A stretch of DNA of 64,000 nucleotides from Deinandra increscens subsp. villosa (GCA_039602395.1 JBCNJP010000003.1:71707917-71771916), one strand, 5' to 3'; counted from the first letter of the stretch, positions 46,222 through 56,970 are shown. Program-made: numbers and translations. The notes: generated by a model not told the origin, from the sequence alone.

Positions 46222-47714
46222 GGCACGGTCGATGAATTTGGGAATCTTGTTTCAATCATTATAACCGATCGCCATCGTTGTTATAAATGTAAAAAGAGAG
46301 GACATATATGTACAAGAAGTGTCCCATATTGAAAGAAAAATCTGGTTCTGTTTCTGATGGATATCAGACAGACAAACATGTTTCTGCTGATAAGAAAAAG
46401 GTGAAATTTGTTGATCCGAATGGTAAGGTGCATGATGATCTAAAACCATCAGCTTCTAAGTCTAAACCTATTAAATAAGATAAGAAACTAGATGGTAATG
46501 ATGAAAAGATAAAATCAATTTTAAAGAATTCAGATGCATCATCATCGAATCAGCATAAAGAATTGTGGAAACCAAAGGGTTCATCCATTGCCAGTGCTGA
46601 TTTTGTGGAGGATACAGGACGACCTAAAGCTCCAAGCTTGGGTCCCTCCAAAACTAACTAATTTCTTGCTTTGTGCAGAGAGTTCCACGATGGTCCGTGA
46701 GCAACTTATGGGTAGTCGCCTGTGGAGCGTCCCGGCACATGAGGGGTGACATATCCTTACTAGAAGAAGTAAAACCATTCAATGGGGGGAGTGTTACTTT
46801 TGCAGGAAATAAAGGTAGGGAAATCACCGGACTCGGTAAATTGTCAAATGGCGAGATATCATTCGATAAAGTTGAGTACGTGAAAGAGTTGGAGCACAAT
46901 CTTTTCAGCGTTTCCCAAATTGATGATAAGTGTTACACAACAGCTTTCACTGGGAATGAGTGTCTTATTCTGAAACCAGGTAATGTGATTCCGAAAGAAT
47001 GGGTAGTAATGAGAGCTCCAAGATTGTGAAATTTGTATGTTTTGGATATGAATTCCGCAAAAGCAAATGTGGCTGATTAATGTTTGTCTTAAAAGCTTCC
47101 GAGAAAGATCCGATTCTCTAAAATCGTCGCACGAGTTACATCAACTATCGAAAAATGAACGAACTGGTTAAAAAGGAACTTGTAGAAGGTGTCCCGAAGA
47201 ATCAATTTATTTTTAATGATGTCTGTGTGGGTTGCAAGAAAGGGAAGCAGAAAGGAAAATCACACCCGTTGAAGAAGTATCATTTAATTGTTGTCCCATT
47301 AGAATTGCTTCACATGCATCTATTCGGTCCGGTCAACAAACGAAGTATTTCTGGGCATTGGTATTGTTTGGTCGTGACATATGAATATTCACGATTTACG
47401 TGGGTGAGTTTTTTGGTCAAGAAAGATGAGACAACAACAATACTTATCAATTTAATCACTACTTTGGAGTCATTTTCTATGTTGAAAGAACGACGTATTC
47501 ACAGCGATAATGGCATGGAGTTAAAAACGTGATTGTTAAAACATTTTGTTTTGAGAATGGTATTGTACATGTGTTCAGTGCAACTTATACAACCTAACAA
47601 AATGGTGTAGCGAAGAGAAAGAATTGAACGGTTATTGAAATAGCTAGAACCATGTTAGCTGACTCAAAACTTCCAGTTATTTTCTGGACTGAGGCAGTTA
47701 GCACAACTTGTTAT
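46222..47714 (+). pseudogene. E6 Gag end, protease and integrase N-part
   Basis: E6 resumes after E7. A zinc knuckle CYKCKKRGHICT lies near 46284, followed by a basic linker ending ADFVEDTGRPKAPSLGP. Protease spans about 46673-47030 (ASRHMRGDISLLEEVKPFNGG, ELEHNLFSVSQI, VIPKEW). Where the catalytic Asp-Ser-Gly is expected it reads Ala-Cys-Gly, so the active-site Asp is lost. Integrase follows from 47155 (NELVKKELVEGVP, CVGCKKGKQKGKSHP zinc region, LLHMHLFGPVN, TYEYSRFTWVSF, IHSDNGMEL). There are stops and a frameshift near 47530. It is cut at 47719 within ARTMLADSKLPVIFWTEAV by E8. Confidence 0.88.
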
Positions 47715-47719
47715 GTTCT
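47715..47719 (+). repeat. E8 target site duplication, left
   Basis: GTTCT precedes E8 and recurs at 49952-49956, a perfect 5-bp duplication. Confidence 0.9.
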
Positions 47720-48090
47720 TGTTAGAACATGTTCTGTGTATGGTCGGAACTGTGCGAATAGATTAAACGTTGAGATTGTAAACTAGGCTAGACTGCCAGT
47801 GTACTAAGTCACGTACCAGTTGGTATGGAGCAGCGTACCAAATGGTACGCTGGACAGGCTGGTACGCTGGGCAGGGTACCTATAAATAGGTGAAGTCTAG
47901 ATTGTAATGTTTAGATTTCTTGGTAATTTCTGTGTGTTCTCATTGAGAGGGGAGGTTCTGTCCTAACCTCCTCCAGAGCTCGAATCGATGTATACTCCTA
48001 TCGGTTTGTAATCATTCGACATTGTTTAATGACAAGAATCTCCGTCTCTTTCCTTCTATGATCTGGAAATGATCCATATAAGGTTTTACA
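47720..48090 (+). repeat. E8 5' LTR
   Basis: Starts TGTTAGAACATGTTCTG and ends GGTTTTACA. It holds a promoter with CTATAAATAG at about 47880, centred in the palindrome ACCTATAAATAGGT, and a cluster of GGTACGCTGG words just upstream. Confidence 0.92.
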
Positions 48091-48092
48091 AC

Positions 48093-48105
48093 TGGTATCA
48101 GAGCC
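48093..48105 (+). other. E8 primer binding site
   Basis: TGGTATCAGAGCC two bases after the LTR end, the initiator tRNA-Met site. Confidence 0.92.
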
Positions 48106-48306
48106 GTTGGTTCAATTTCCAGATCATATTTTCATTTTTGAGAGTTTTTGAGACGTTAAAGAGCTGATTAGGTGAGATTCCTTGAGTGTTTGATCGATTT
48201 TTGGTAAATCGAACCTTCATGAGTCATTTTCGCACCTAACAGTAATATCTGAGTGAAGAAATTCGACAAAATCTGAATCTGGAGTGACATTAGAGATTTT
48301 CAGTGT

Positions 48307-48560
48307 CGGTACGCCGGTAGAACAGTTGGTACGCCGTTGGTCCGCTGATTGGTCCGTATGTGTATCTTCATAAGTTCTTGGTACGTTGCTCATTGGTACG
48401 GAAGACAATCTTCGACAGTGGTACGTGGCGGTTATGTTTTGTACGCTGACGGTTACACCGTACCAAATGGTCCATTGACTTGTTGGTACATGGTCAATGG
48501 TCCATTGTGGTTTATGGTACGCTGGTTGATGGCCCGTCAAAGCAGATGGTACGCTGGAGC
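48307..48560 (+). repeat. GGTACG word array in E8 leader
   Basis: Seven forward GGTACG words, one inverted CGTACC and several GGTCC variants are scattered over about 250 bp after the primer site, with irregular spacing. A perfect GC hairpin CGGGGGC-GCT-GCCCCCG follows at 48591-48607. Confidence 0.8.
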
Positions 48561-49581
48561 TTATGGCTCTGCCCCTTGGACCCCGCTTCTCGGGGGCGCT
48601 GCCCCCGAACCCCCGTTAATTCAGACAAACAACGGTGGGGTATGGGGAGAGGTCGTGGGAATTTCAAAGATTTAAATCAGTTATCGAGTTTACCCTTGAT
48701 TCGATAGTTGTGGGTTGCTATGTTTAAAAAAACTTCCAGATTCCGGTACTTATCAAGATTTAGACGTCGAATTTCAGAAAAGAGATGTTTGTGAGTAGTC
48801 ATTGTTTTTTAGGATGGACAGAGATTCAAAAACACGTGCTTTCTGATGATGGACAGAGATTCAGAGACATGGATATGAGTACACAAACTCAAGAATATTG
48901 AAGATTTGAATATTTCACTTTTTTAGGGGGAAATTGAGACCCTTGGAAATTTTAAAGTTTTATAATTGAAAAAGTGAATATTCAAAAGCAATCAATTCAG
49001 GGATGATGGTGATTTTTTGTTCTACATGGAAAGGTGGTGTATTCTGATATTCGTGCAAACCGATATGTCAAAATTTTCGATTATGGTTTGGAACTCTCTA
49101 ATCATATGCCCGATACATTGTTAAGTTATAAAGTTGACGTTATAGCCTTTGATTGTTGATATATTAGGATGGATTTCAATATGAGGGGGAATTTCCGTGA
49201 TTGAAGATTTTGATCATGTTGGTTTTCATAAAGATCAGAGTGTATTATAATTCGGTGAAGATTAAAGATTTCTGTCAAATGCGGTGATGCTTGTGGATTT
49301 TGTTTTTTATTCATGATGATTAATGAAATGATCCTGCATCAAGTTGTATCCGATGGTTTGAAGTATCCGTCTATGTGAATGGGATGTTATTACCGTGGAA
49401 GTGCTTGAAGAAAGGGGGAATTTTATTGATGTTGGTGATTGCACAAGATTGAAAGCTGATTCCTGCATACCTGAAGTTTTAGTCAAGGGGTTTGCTAAAG
49501 ATAGAGGCGTCTACAGCAAACGGACTGAAGATTGCTAGAAGTTAAAGACCTACATTCGACAGTAACGTCCAAGGGGAAATT

Positions 49582-49951
49582 TGTTAAACATGTTCTGTGT
49601 GTGGTCGTTACTATGTGAATAGATTAAACGTCGAGATTGTAAACTAGGCTAGACTGCCAGCGTACTAAGTCACCTACCAGTTGGTACGGAGCAGCGTACC
49701 AAATGGTACGCTGGACAGGCAGGTACGCTGGACAGGTTACCTATAAATTGGTGAAGTCTAGATTGCAATGTTTAGATTTCTTGGTCATTTCCGTGTGTTC
49801 TTAGTGAGAGAGGAGGTTCTGTCCAAACCTCCTCCAGAGCTCCAATCGATGTATACTCCTATCGGTTTGTAATCATTCGACATTGTTTAATGATAAGAAT
49901 CTACGTCTCTATCCTTCAATGATTTGGAAATGATCCATATATGGTTTTACA
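49582..49951 (+). repeat. E8 3' LTR
   Basis: Starts TGTTAAACATGTTCTGTG after the PPT and ends GGTTTTACA before TSD GTTCT. It shows moderate divergence from the 5' LTR, including CTATAAATTGG in place of CTATAAATAGG. Confidence 0.92.
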
Positions 49952-49956
49952 GTTCT

Positions 49957-52262
49957 AAATAGGGTTCAGACGGTTAAGCGACTCGGGAAGACATGTTATG
50001 AGTTGCTTAAGAGCCCTAAACTGAAATATTTGGAACCGTTTGGGTCTCCCTGCACGATTCTACATTAACTGGGAAATTTGACGAGAAAGTCGACGAGGGC
50101 TTCTTTGTCGGATATTCCACACCGAAAAATCGAGTGTTTAAGTCAGTGACTAGTGCAGTGAAGGAATGGTTACACATTGATTGTCAATCACATACGTTAC
50201 CACCAAATGGCGTCGGTCCAGATTGGATGTTTGATTACAAGGGCCTATTTGATTCCTTTTACTTAAAAGAAGGATTAACCAATGAGAAACTTGCGTAAAT
50301 TATATTGATCTACAAGGTGATTCTACGGTTATGCATACTCCATCTCCGACAACTCCGATTGTGCCTGCTGCAGATACTTTGATTGGAACCACAAATGAAG
50401 CTATCTATGATATGTCTTCATATGATGAGCATGAGTTTCATGAAGCTCAATCAACACCGGTTGATGTTTCTGTACCACAATCAAGTACAAGTTCAATTGA
50501 TAACATTGCGGTGGAGGGATGATAATATCAAAAACTTGAATGTAAATATTGAGGTTTCAGTTCATCCGACACTCCAAATCAACACTATCATCCTCAAGAA
50601 AATATTATTGGTGATTTGGAAGTAAGAGTGAGGACGAGACGTCAAGTGGAAAGTGGTGCGCTTCTAGCTATTCGGGAATCAGGTATTCAGGATGAAGTGT
50701 TTCATTCGTGCTTTCTAGCGCAAGTCGAACCTCAAAGTGTAGATCAAGCACTCAAAGAGGGTTTGTGGGTAGAATTAATGCAGAAAGAACTTCAACAATT
50801 TCAAAAGCTTGGCCTGTGGCATCTTATTGACAGACGAAAAGGTATAAAAGAGCCATGTGGTACCCTTTGGGTGTTTAAATGTAAGAGAGACGATAGAGGT
50901 GGCACTGTTCGTAACATGGTACGTTTGGTTGTCCAAGGATTTTTTCAGCAGGAAGGGATAGACTTTAATGAGGTGTATGCTCCGGTTGCAAGAATTAAGG
51001 CAATTCGGATATTTTTAGCATTTGCAGCACACCGAGGATTTAAGGTTTATCAGATATATGTAAAGACTACATTTTTGTATGGTAAAGTGAAAGAATAAGT
51101 GTACGTCAAACAACCTCTGGGATTGTATGATCCTGATTATCCAAAACGTGTGTACACGCTTGACAAGGCGTTGTATGGTTTACATCAGGCACCACATGCT
51201 TGGTACAAGACTTTGTCAACGTATTTACTCGACAATGGATTCAAGCGTGGGTTAGTTGATACCACTTTGTTTTACAAAAGGATGGGTGAGGATCTTTTGC
51301 TGGTATATATATATGTCGATGAAATCATTTTTGGCAGCTCAAACAATACTCTTTTAAAAGAGTTTGAAACATTCATGCAAACACGTTTCGCGATGAGTTC
51401 AATGGTAGAAATGGCTTTCTTTCTGGGTATTCAAGTGCAAAAGTCGCCTAAAGGAATTTTCATTCATCAAACAAAATAGGTGCATGACATTTTGATGAGG
51501 TTCAAAATTGGAGATGTCAGAATTCGCGGAACTCCGATTCAGGTTAATCATGGCCTCTCACCAGATGAGGATGGTGAATGTGTTGATCCAACACTTTACC
51601 GGGTCATTATTAGGTCATTAATGTACTTAACTGCTAGTAGAACTGATGTAAGATTTGCTGTTTGTTTATGTGCCAGGTACCGGGCAAGTCTTAAGGTTTC
51701 GCATTTAGTTGTAGTGAAAAGAATTTTTGCTTATCTGAAGGGTAGTCCTGATCTCGGATTTGGTACCCTAATGATGATAAGTTAGAATTACCAGCCTACT
51801 CGGACTCTGATTACAGTGGATGCAAGATTAATTTCAAATCCATGACTGCGGGATGTCAGTTTCTAGGAGAACAGTTAGTGTCATGCCAGTGTAAGAAGCA
51901 AAAGTCGGTTACCACATCAACTGCATAAGCCGAGTATGTAGTTGCTTTGAGTTGTTGCTCTCAGGTTTTGTGGATACAACAACGGATGCAGTATTACGGT
52001 TTGAATTTTCTTATTACTCCAATCTTTATTGATAATTCTGCTGCGATTTGCATTACCAAAAACCCTGCCCAGCACTAAAAAACTAAACATATTAAAATTC
52101 GTTATCATTTCATCCGAGATTGCTATGAGAAAAATCTGATTGATTTGCAAAAAGTGCATACTGATTTTCAACGAGCAGATCTTTTTACAAAAGCATTTGA
52201 CAAAACTTATTTTCACGTTCTTTTGCAAATCAACGATATCAAAAAGTTGCAAGCTGAATAAA
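49957..52262 (+). pseudogene. E6 integrase C-part, RT and RNase H
   Basis: This continues E6 pol after E8. The integrase C-terminal region (LLKSPKLKYLEPFGS, EGFFVGYSTPKNRVFK) lies at about 50010-50140. RT runs at about 50740-51780 in the order ALKEGLWVELMQKELQQF, VYAPVARIKAIRIF, LDKALYGLHQAPHAWY, then the active site as YVDE where family members have YVDD, then FFLGIQVQ and SLMYLTASRTD. RNase H follows at about 51780-52260 (YSDSDYSGC, CQFLGEQLVSCQCKK, FIDNSAAICITKN, DLFTKAFDKTYFH). Stops at 51096, 51477 and 51783 and the changed catalytic Asp show the enzyme is dead. Motif order and wording fit the SIRE lineage. Confidence 0.9.
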
Positions 52263-52753
52263 TTATCAGTTGACCATTTTGCTTTTCGTTTTGTTTTTAC
52301 ATTAGCTTTTCTATTTGTTTGTTTCTGTTTAAGAAAAAATGAAAAATTCAAAAACTGAGTTTTTCATTTTAGAGGGGATCAATGGAAAAGATAAAAAAGT
52401 TGAAAAATGCAAAAAAGTATAAAAAAATGGAAAAATGGAAAAATACAAAAAGATAAATTGATCCAACCTAGTGAGAAATGATAGTACATCAGCTTACGTG
52501 TATCGACTATGGATAGAGTAGAGATAAAGGTTGTAGGTACATGTCTGACTTGTTGAATGTGCTTAAGCAAATCTGATATAGTTGAGTATGATATAAACTT
52601 AATGCTTGCCTGATAACTGTGATAAAACATCATGACGGATACTGAGTGATATTGGCATGAAATAATACAAATAAAAAACATAATAAGAGTTGTTCTGGTG
52701 TCTGCATGCGTTCATTTTATAATAATTTCAAATTGTTTGATTTTCTTTATTTT

Positions 52754-52813
52754 CTCAAGTGATCGGCCTTTCTCTGCGCATCGAAAGATCGACCTGATTG
52801 GTGTTCACTTGAG
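52754..52813 (+). repeat. E6 hairpin 1
   Basis: Arms CTCAAGTGA (52754-52762) and TCACTTGAG (52805-52813), 9 bp perfect. The interior contains CTTTCTCTGCG, an inner ATC-GAAA-GAT stem-loop and CGACCTGATTG. Confidence 0.85.
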
Positions 52814-52839
52814 GTTCTGATTTATTTTCTTGGTGTTTC

Positions 52840-52903
52840 GTATAACTCATCGGACTTTCTCTGCGTGTACGGAAGTACCGACCTGATTGTTGTTGGGTTA
52901 TAC
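52840..52903 (+). repeat. E6 hairpin 2
   Basis: Arms GTATAACTCA (52840-52849) and TGGGTTATAC (52894-52903), 10 pairs with one G-T. The interior contains CTTTCTCTGCG, an inner GTAC-GGAA-GTAC stem-loop and CGACCTGATTG. Confidence 0.85.
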
Positions 52904-52934
52904 AATTTCTGTTTTATTTGTTATTTCTAATTTT

Positions 52935-52994
52935 CTTAAACAATTGGACTTTCTCTGCGTGCCTATAAGCCGACCTGATTGTTGTTTGTTTAAG
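52935..52994 (+). repeat. E6 hairpin 3
   Basis: Arms CTTAAACAA (52935-52943) and TTGTTTAAG (52986-52994), 9 bp perfect. The interior contains CTTTCTCTGCG, inner GC...GC and CGACCTGATTG. Confidence 0.85.
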
Positions 52995-53589
52995 TTCTGC
53001 TTTGTTTTTGTATGAAACACCGTGAACGATAAATCTCTGTGGAAAATCAAATTCTGTGAAAAAGAATGAAAAATTGAATAAGTCATGTTGGCAAGTATTC
53101 CTGATTGTGTGGGGTTCATGTTATCTGTGCTTGATAAATATACCGATAATAGATAGCAGAAAGCTATAAAAATTGATCTGCTAAAGATGAAATAAATTGA
53201 AAAGTTGTATTCTCGGTCAACTTGGCTTGCATGCTGATTAATTTTGAAATTGTGTTCGATGCGTATAGCTGATATGATCTCGCATTAGGATCTCTTTCAT
53301 AAAAAGATAAGTAATTTCAATTTCATTTCAGTTTTGTTAGTTGATATTTTGAAAATTGCAAAAGATTTTCAGTGTGTTTTCCTTATTTTAGAATAATTAA
53401 AAAAAACTTATTTTCGATCAACTAATGATAAAGTTCAAAATTCTTAAACATATGCCGGGAAACCAAATTGTCTTGAAAATTACCAAGCTCATTAAGTGTG
53501 AGATTTAAAGTTTTAGAGAAAAATTGAGAAATTTTAAACTTCTGAATCAAACTGAGAACCATCACAAAGCTCAGGGATGCAAAGTAAAA

Positions 53590-54430
53590 ATCATGAACGA
53601 AGTGACTGACTTCGTATCACACGAAATGTCAGTTTGTAGTCATACGAAGTGTGGTGCGAAGTGTGGGTTCACATGATGCGAACTAGCCAGTTCATAGTTT
53701 AACAAAGTCACACTTCGTGTAACGAAGTGAACAGGCTATAAATAGCCGAAGCACCACTTCATGACTCACTTTTCTCAAAACTCACAGTTCGTAAACCCTA
53801 AAACCGCTGTCACTTCAATTTGATTCAAATCTCGTTTTACAGCAAGATTTTGTCCAAAATTTGTTTGAAAACAGGTAGGAATTAGATTTTCGATCATATG
53901 GGTGTGTTTAATTTCAATTTTTAACCATGTTTTGGTCATCAAATCTTTGATAAGCAAGTCCGGGTCACGAACTCGTTTTGGACCGAGTGTCAACCCATTT
54001 TGAGCCGATTGTAGGTATTAAAACCGATGCCATTGTGTTCGGCTTATTGAAATGAGTCGAATGGTATCAAATTTTCATCAAACAAACACCTAGATCGGGA
54101 GTTAGGTTCGAAAAACCGTTTGGTTTTCATCGCAGAGACGAACTGTCACTTCGTAAAACGAATTGGGAATTCGTAAGTCACTTCGTGGTCCACTTCGTAA
54201 GTCAGTTCGTTACCTGATCAGTCAAAGTCAAAAGTCAATTTCATGAGTCAGTTTGTATGTTGACTAAATCCACTTCGTGAGTGTTTGTTGTCTTGTTGTT
54301 TGAGTTCGTAAATTACTTCGTATACCAGTTCGCAAATCAGTTTGTGTGTGTGTCTTTGAGTTAGTTTTAACTTCGTCACACCTTAATTTTCAAAAAGTTA
54401 ATTGTTCAAGCGATTGAGAAATAATTAACA
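53590..54430 (+). promoter_or_regulatory. Internal promoter-like region with TTCGT word array
   Basis: CACTTCGT, AGTTCGT and TTCGTAAG words recur many times between 53598 and 54380. At 53734-53747 a TATA box lies in the palindrome GGCTATAAATAGCC. A start near 53765-53770 would give a leader of about 700 nt before the extra ORF. The same words occur upstream of the TATA-like region in the E6 3' LTR (63684-63745), so this may be an LTR-derived internal promoter. Confidence 0.55.
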
Positions 54431-54436
54431 AAAATG

Positions 54437-54496
54437 GTGAGCGTTTTTTTATTATTACATTGAATTTAATGAATATTTCGTTTTATGTGTATTCAG
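54437..54496 (+). other. Possible short intron before extra ORF
   Basis: GTGAGCG after AAAATG and TGTGTATTCAG before AAATGGCAGAG look like donor and acceptor sites around a T-rich 60-nt stretch. Sixty nt is at the lower limit for plants. Joining the ATG directly would give another frame, so it could only be a leader intron. Weak. Confidence 0.25.
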
Positions 54497-54498
54497 AA

Positions 54499-56519
54499 AT
54501 GGCAGAGCAATTAAAGACTGGTGATAGGCATAACATTTGTGCACATCTTGGCGTTATAAGATCAAAGGCGGTGAAGTTAGGTGGAATATTTGATTTTCTT
54601 AGATGCTCGAGGATACATTATGCAATTACAGAAGAGTGTGATCCGTAATAATCAATGAATTCTGGAATACCGCTAGAACAGTAACGACAGATCCAATTTA
54701 CATCACCGGCACAGTACCAAAAAATGAAGCTAGAGTTACTGAGTCCGATATCAAAAGAGTTTTGAAATTTGATGGTGATGATTTTGATGCTCCGTTAGAA
54801 TTTGACAAGCTAGATATTGTTGCTTTGCTTAAGAGAATTTTTTAACTGAAAATCCAAATCTAGATTGGGTGATGGAAGCAGAGTTGAGTGTTCCAAACAA
54901 GTATATCATATGGCGCATGTCTTACTACATTACTTGAGGAACAGGTTGTCTGGTCACGATACAATAGGTCAGAAAATGTTTCCGGTCATGGCAACATCGA
55001 TTCTCAACAGACCGTACAACTTTCCTAGGTTAATATTCTGGTATATGAGATACCACATCACTCAGACACAGAAAAGGGTAATCATGTATCTGAGGTTCTT
55101 ACAGATGATCTTCAACGATCTTTACCCACAATTGGTCAAGAATGAAGCACACAACATGCTGTTGAAGTATATGAATGAGAGCAGTGTTGGAACTTTAACT
55201 ACTTACTAGAAGAAGAAGCCTGATGAGATTCCACCAATGAAACAGTTGATTTGTTACTTAGCAAGAGCTGATTATCAGGCCCCGGCTAATGGTGCACTAT
55301 AACACGATAACAGCTCAAATGATGAACTTGATTATAGCTGGTTGGAAGACCGTTACCGAGAACATGTTAGACAACCAGTCGTTCCACAACAAAAACAATA
55401 ACAGCAACAACCACATCAATAACAACAACCCCTAGTTGTTCCAAATCCTCTTGTGAGTCAAGCAGTGATTAATGTTTCCACAACAATTCATGTGAATGTG
55501 ATGGATGAAGATGATGATGATGATGATGATGATGAGAGAACTGGTAGTGATGCTGATTATGAGGACAGTGAATCCAAATCAGATGTTAATGAGCCTCGTA
55601 CGTTCATTTTAGTTGGTGCTCAGAAGTTATGGGTTCTTAAAGGCAGTAAACAACATTTTACATACAGAACCAGACTCGGGAAGAGCAATGAACGTTATAA
55701 AGATCATTTCTTGAACAATCCTCCTTTTGATAATGATAAAGATTATGTTCCGCCTACTGCGAAAGACAAATAAAAGGGGAGCCTTCTACTTCCTCTTCTA
55801 CTCTGGCACAACGTAAGAGGAAGGCTGGCAATACTGGTAGGGTTTTTCTTCTGAAATTGATGAAACGTACAGAGATTCTGAAAAAGAAAGCAGTGGTGCA
55901 TCTTCATTAGGAACACATTTTATCTCCAGCTTCGTTGGGTTCTACTCCAGCTACATCCGAAGCGCTTGAGAATATTATCTCTCAATTCAATCAATTTGAT
56001 TTTGTGAGGCAGATCATTGGATCTATATCTGTAACAACAAGCACAACACATTTAACAAATGTTGGTGCACAATATGTGAATCAATCACTCGGAGGTTCAT
56101 CTATTCAAGTTCCTTCAACCACCACTACATCAACAGTTCAGGCATCTCCAGATTTCAACATTAATGTTTCTCGAATGTGCTATCATATTCTCATATTGAT
56201 TTGTTCCAAACTATGTTGACTGAATGTCAAAAATAGATTGCAGAGTTGCAGGCTAAGGATGAAGCAAAATCAAAGGAGATTTTTAAGCTGAGAACGAATT
56301 ATGAAAAATTGAAGAAGGCTGACGCAGCAAAAGCCATGGAAAATTTTCAACTAAGGATCGTTTCCAATGCTCATGAGAATGAGATATCAAAAGTGTCTGA
56401 GCAGCTCAAATTGTTACAAGAAAAATTTGATGCTGAGGGGCAGTTAGGGTGCAAGGGTGATGAATTGCAGTTTTTGAATGAAGAACCAGATAACGATGAT
56501 CCTGATGGTGCTACTAGAG
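54499..56519 (+). pseudogene. E6 extra ORF downstream of pol, first part
   Basis: This is an uncharacterised protein region 3' of Copia pol, in several frames joined by frameshifts. It starts MAEQLKTGDRHNICAHLG, continues with IINEFWNTARTVTTDPIYI and SDIKRVLKFDGDDFDAP, then LSGHDTIGQKMFPVMATSIL and YNFPRLIFWYMRYHITQTQ followed by YLRFLQMIFNDLYP. From memory, similar helical regions accompany Asteraceae retroelement polyproteins under misleading names. An acidic Asp/Glu run (55504-55533) and a coiled-coil-like Lys/Glu-rich segment (56246-56440) follow. No signal peptide or transmembrane helix is visible, so an envelope role is not supported. SIRE elements are known for an additional ORF at this position. 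It is interrupted by E9 at 56524. Confidence 0.65.
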
Positions 56520-56524
56520 GAGAT
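56520..56524 (+). repeat. E9 target site duplication, left (imperfect)
   Basis: GAGAT before E9 pairs with GAGGT after it (62337-62341), one mismatch. The host reading frame favours GAGGT as the original site. Confidence 0.75.
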
Positions 56525-56955
56525 TGTAGAGGCTAGATTATGAGGCTTGTAATATTAAATACGTTGGGCTGGGCTTAGAGGGTTTAATTAGATTAGTAGG
56601 CTAGTTTTATTATGTTTAGGCTAGTTTACTATTAGATTGGGCATGGGCTTGGGTTTATGATTGGGCTTATTGGGTTTATGATTAGCCCATGTGCTTGTAA
56701 GAGGTGGTATAAATACCACCTCATGTTGATGATCAAGTAAGCTTTTGAGGTTGCCATTTACGATTTCTTCATACTCTTGGGTGTTCACGACCGGTTTCTT
56801 CAAGCTTCAAATAGTAGTTGTTCTTCATTCAAGACTTGATCTTTATCGAAGATCTAGTCTCTTCTTCTACTATTTTCTTGAATCGATCTCTCACGAGGAT
56901 TCCGCACTCGTGTTTGATTAGTATATCGTGTGTTTGGGAGATTTCAGGACCTACA
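56525..56955 (+). repeat. E9 5' LTR
   Basis: Starts TGTAGAGGCTAG and ends GGACCTACA. The promoter TATAAATA lies in a palindrome with arms GAGGTGGTA/TACCACCTC around 56701-56722. TTTACGA and GTTCACGACCGG words follow the TATA box. Confidence 0.95.
56701..56722 (+). promoter_or_regulatory. E9 LTR TATA box inside a perfect palindrome
   Basis: GAGGTGGTA and TACCACCTC flank TAAA, so the TATA box TATAAATA is exactly centred on a 9-bp inverted repeat. The same arrangement is in the 3' LTR (62082-62103) and in E4 (about 20370-20391). Confidence 0.8.
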
Positions 56956-56957
56956 AT

Positions 56958-56970
56958 TGGTATCAGAGCC
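56958..56970 (+). other. E9 primer binding site
   Basis: TGGTATCAGAGCC two bases after the LTR, the initiator tRNA-Met site. Confidence 0.92.

Larger units (their letters stand above)
47720..49951 (+). mobile_element. E8, 2.2-kb non-autonomous Copia-like LTR element
   Basis: A complete small element with 371- and 370-bp LTRs, primer site (48093-48105), PPT AAGGGGAAAT (49571-49580) and TSD GTTCT. The 1.49-kb interior has no gag or pol. LTR start TGTTAGAACAT matches the start of the E6 3' LTR, suggesting a SIRE-like relative. The GGTACG word recurs in LTR and leader. The E6 integrase frame (TTCYVL...) continues across the site once the element and one TSD copy are skipped. Confidence 0.93.
52263..53590 (+). 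mobile_element. E6 non-coding spacer between pol and extra ORF
   Basis: About 1.3 kb of AT-rich sequence after RNase H, with A-rich AAAAATGG-type stretches at 52380-52455. It contains the three-hairpin cluster at 52754-52994. No ORF of note. Confidence 0.7.

Noticed and set aside
52754..52994. Hammerhead ribozyme as in plant retrozymes
   Set aside because: CCTGATTG and GAAA occur in hairpin 1, but the CTGATGA core and three-stem layout are absent, and GAAA is not conserved in the other copies.
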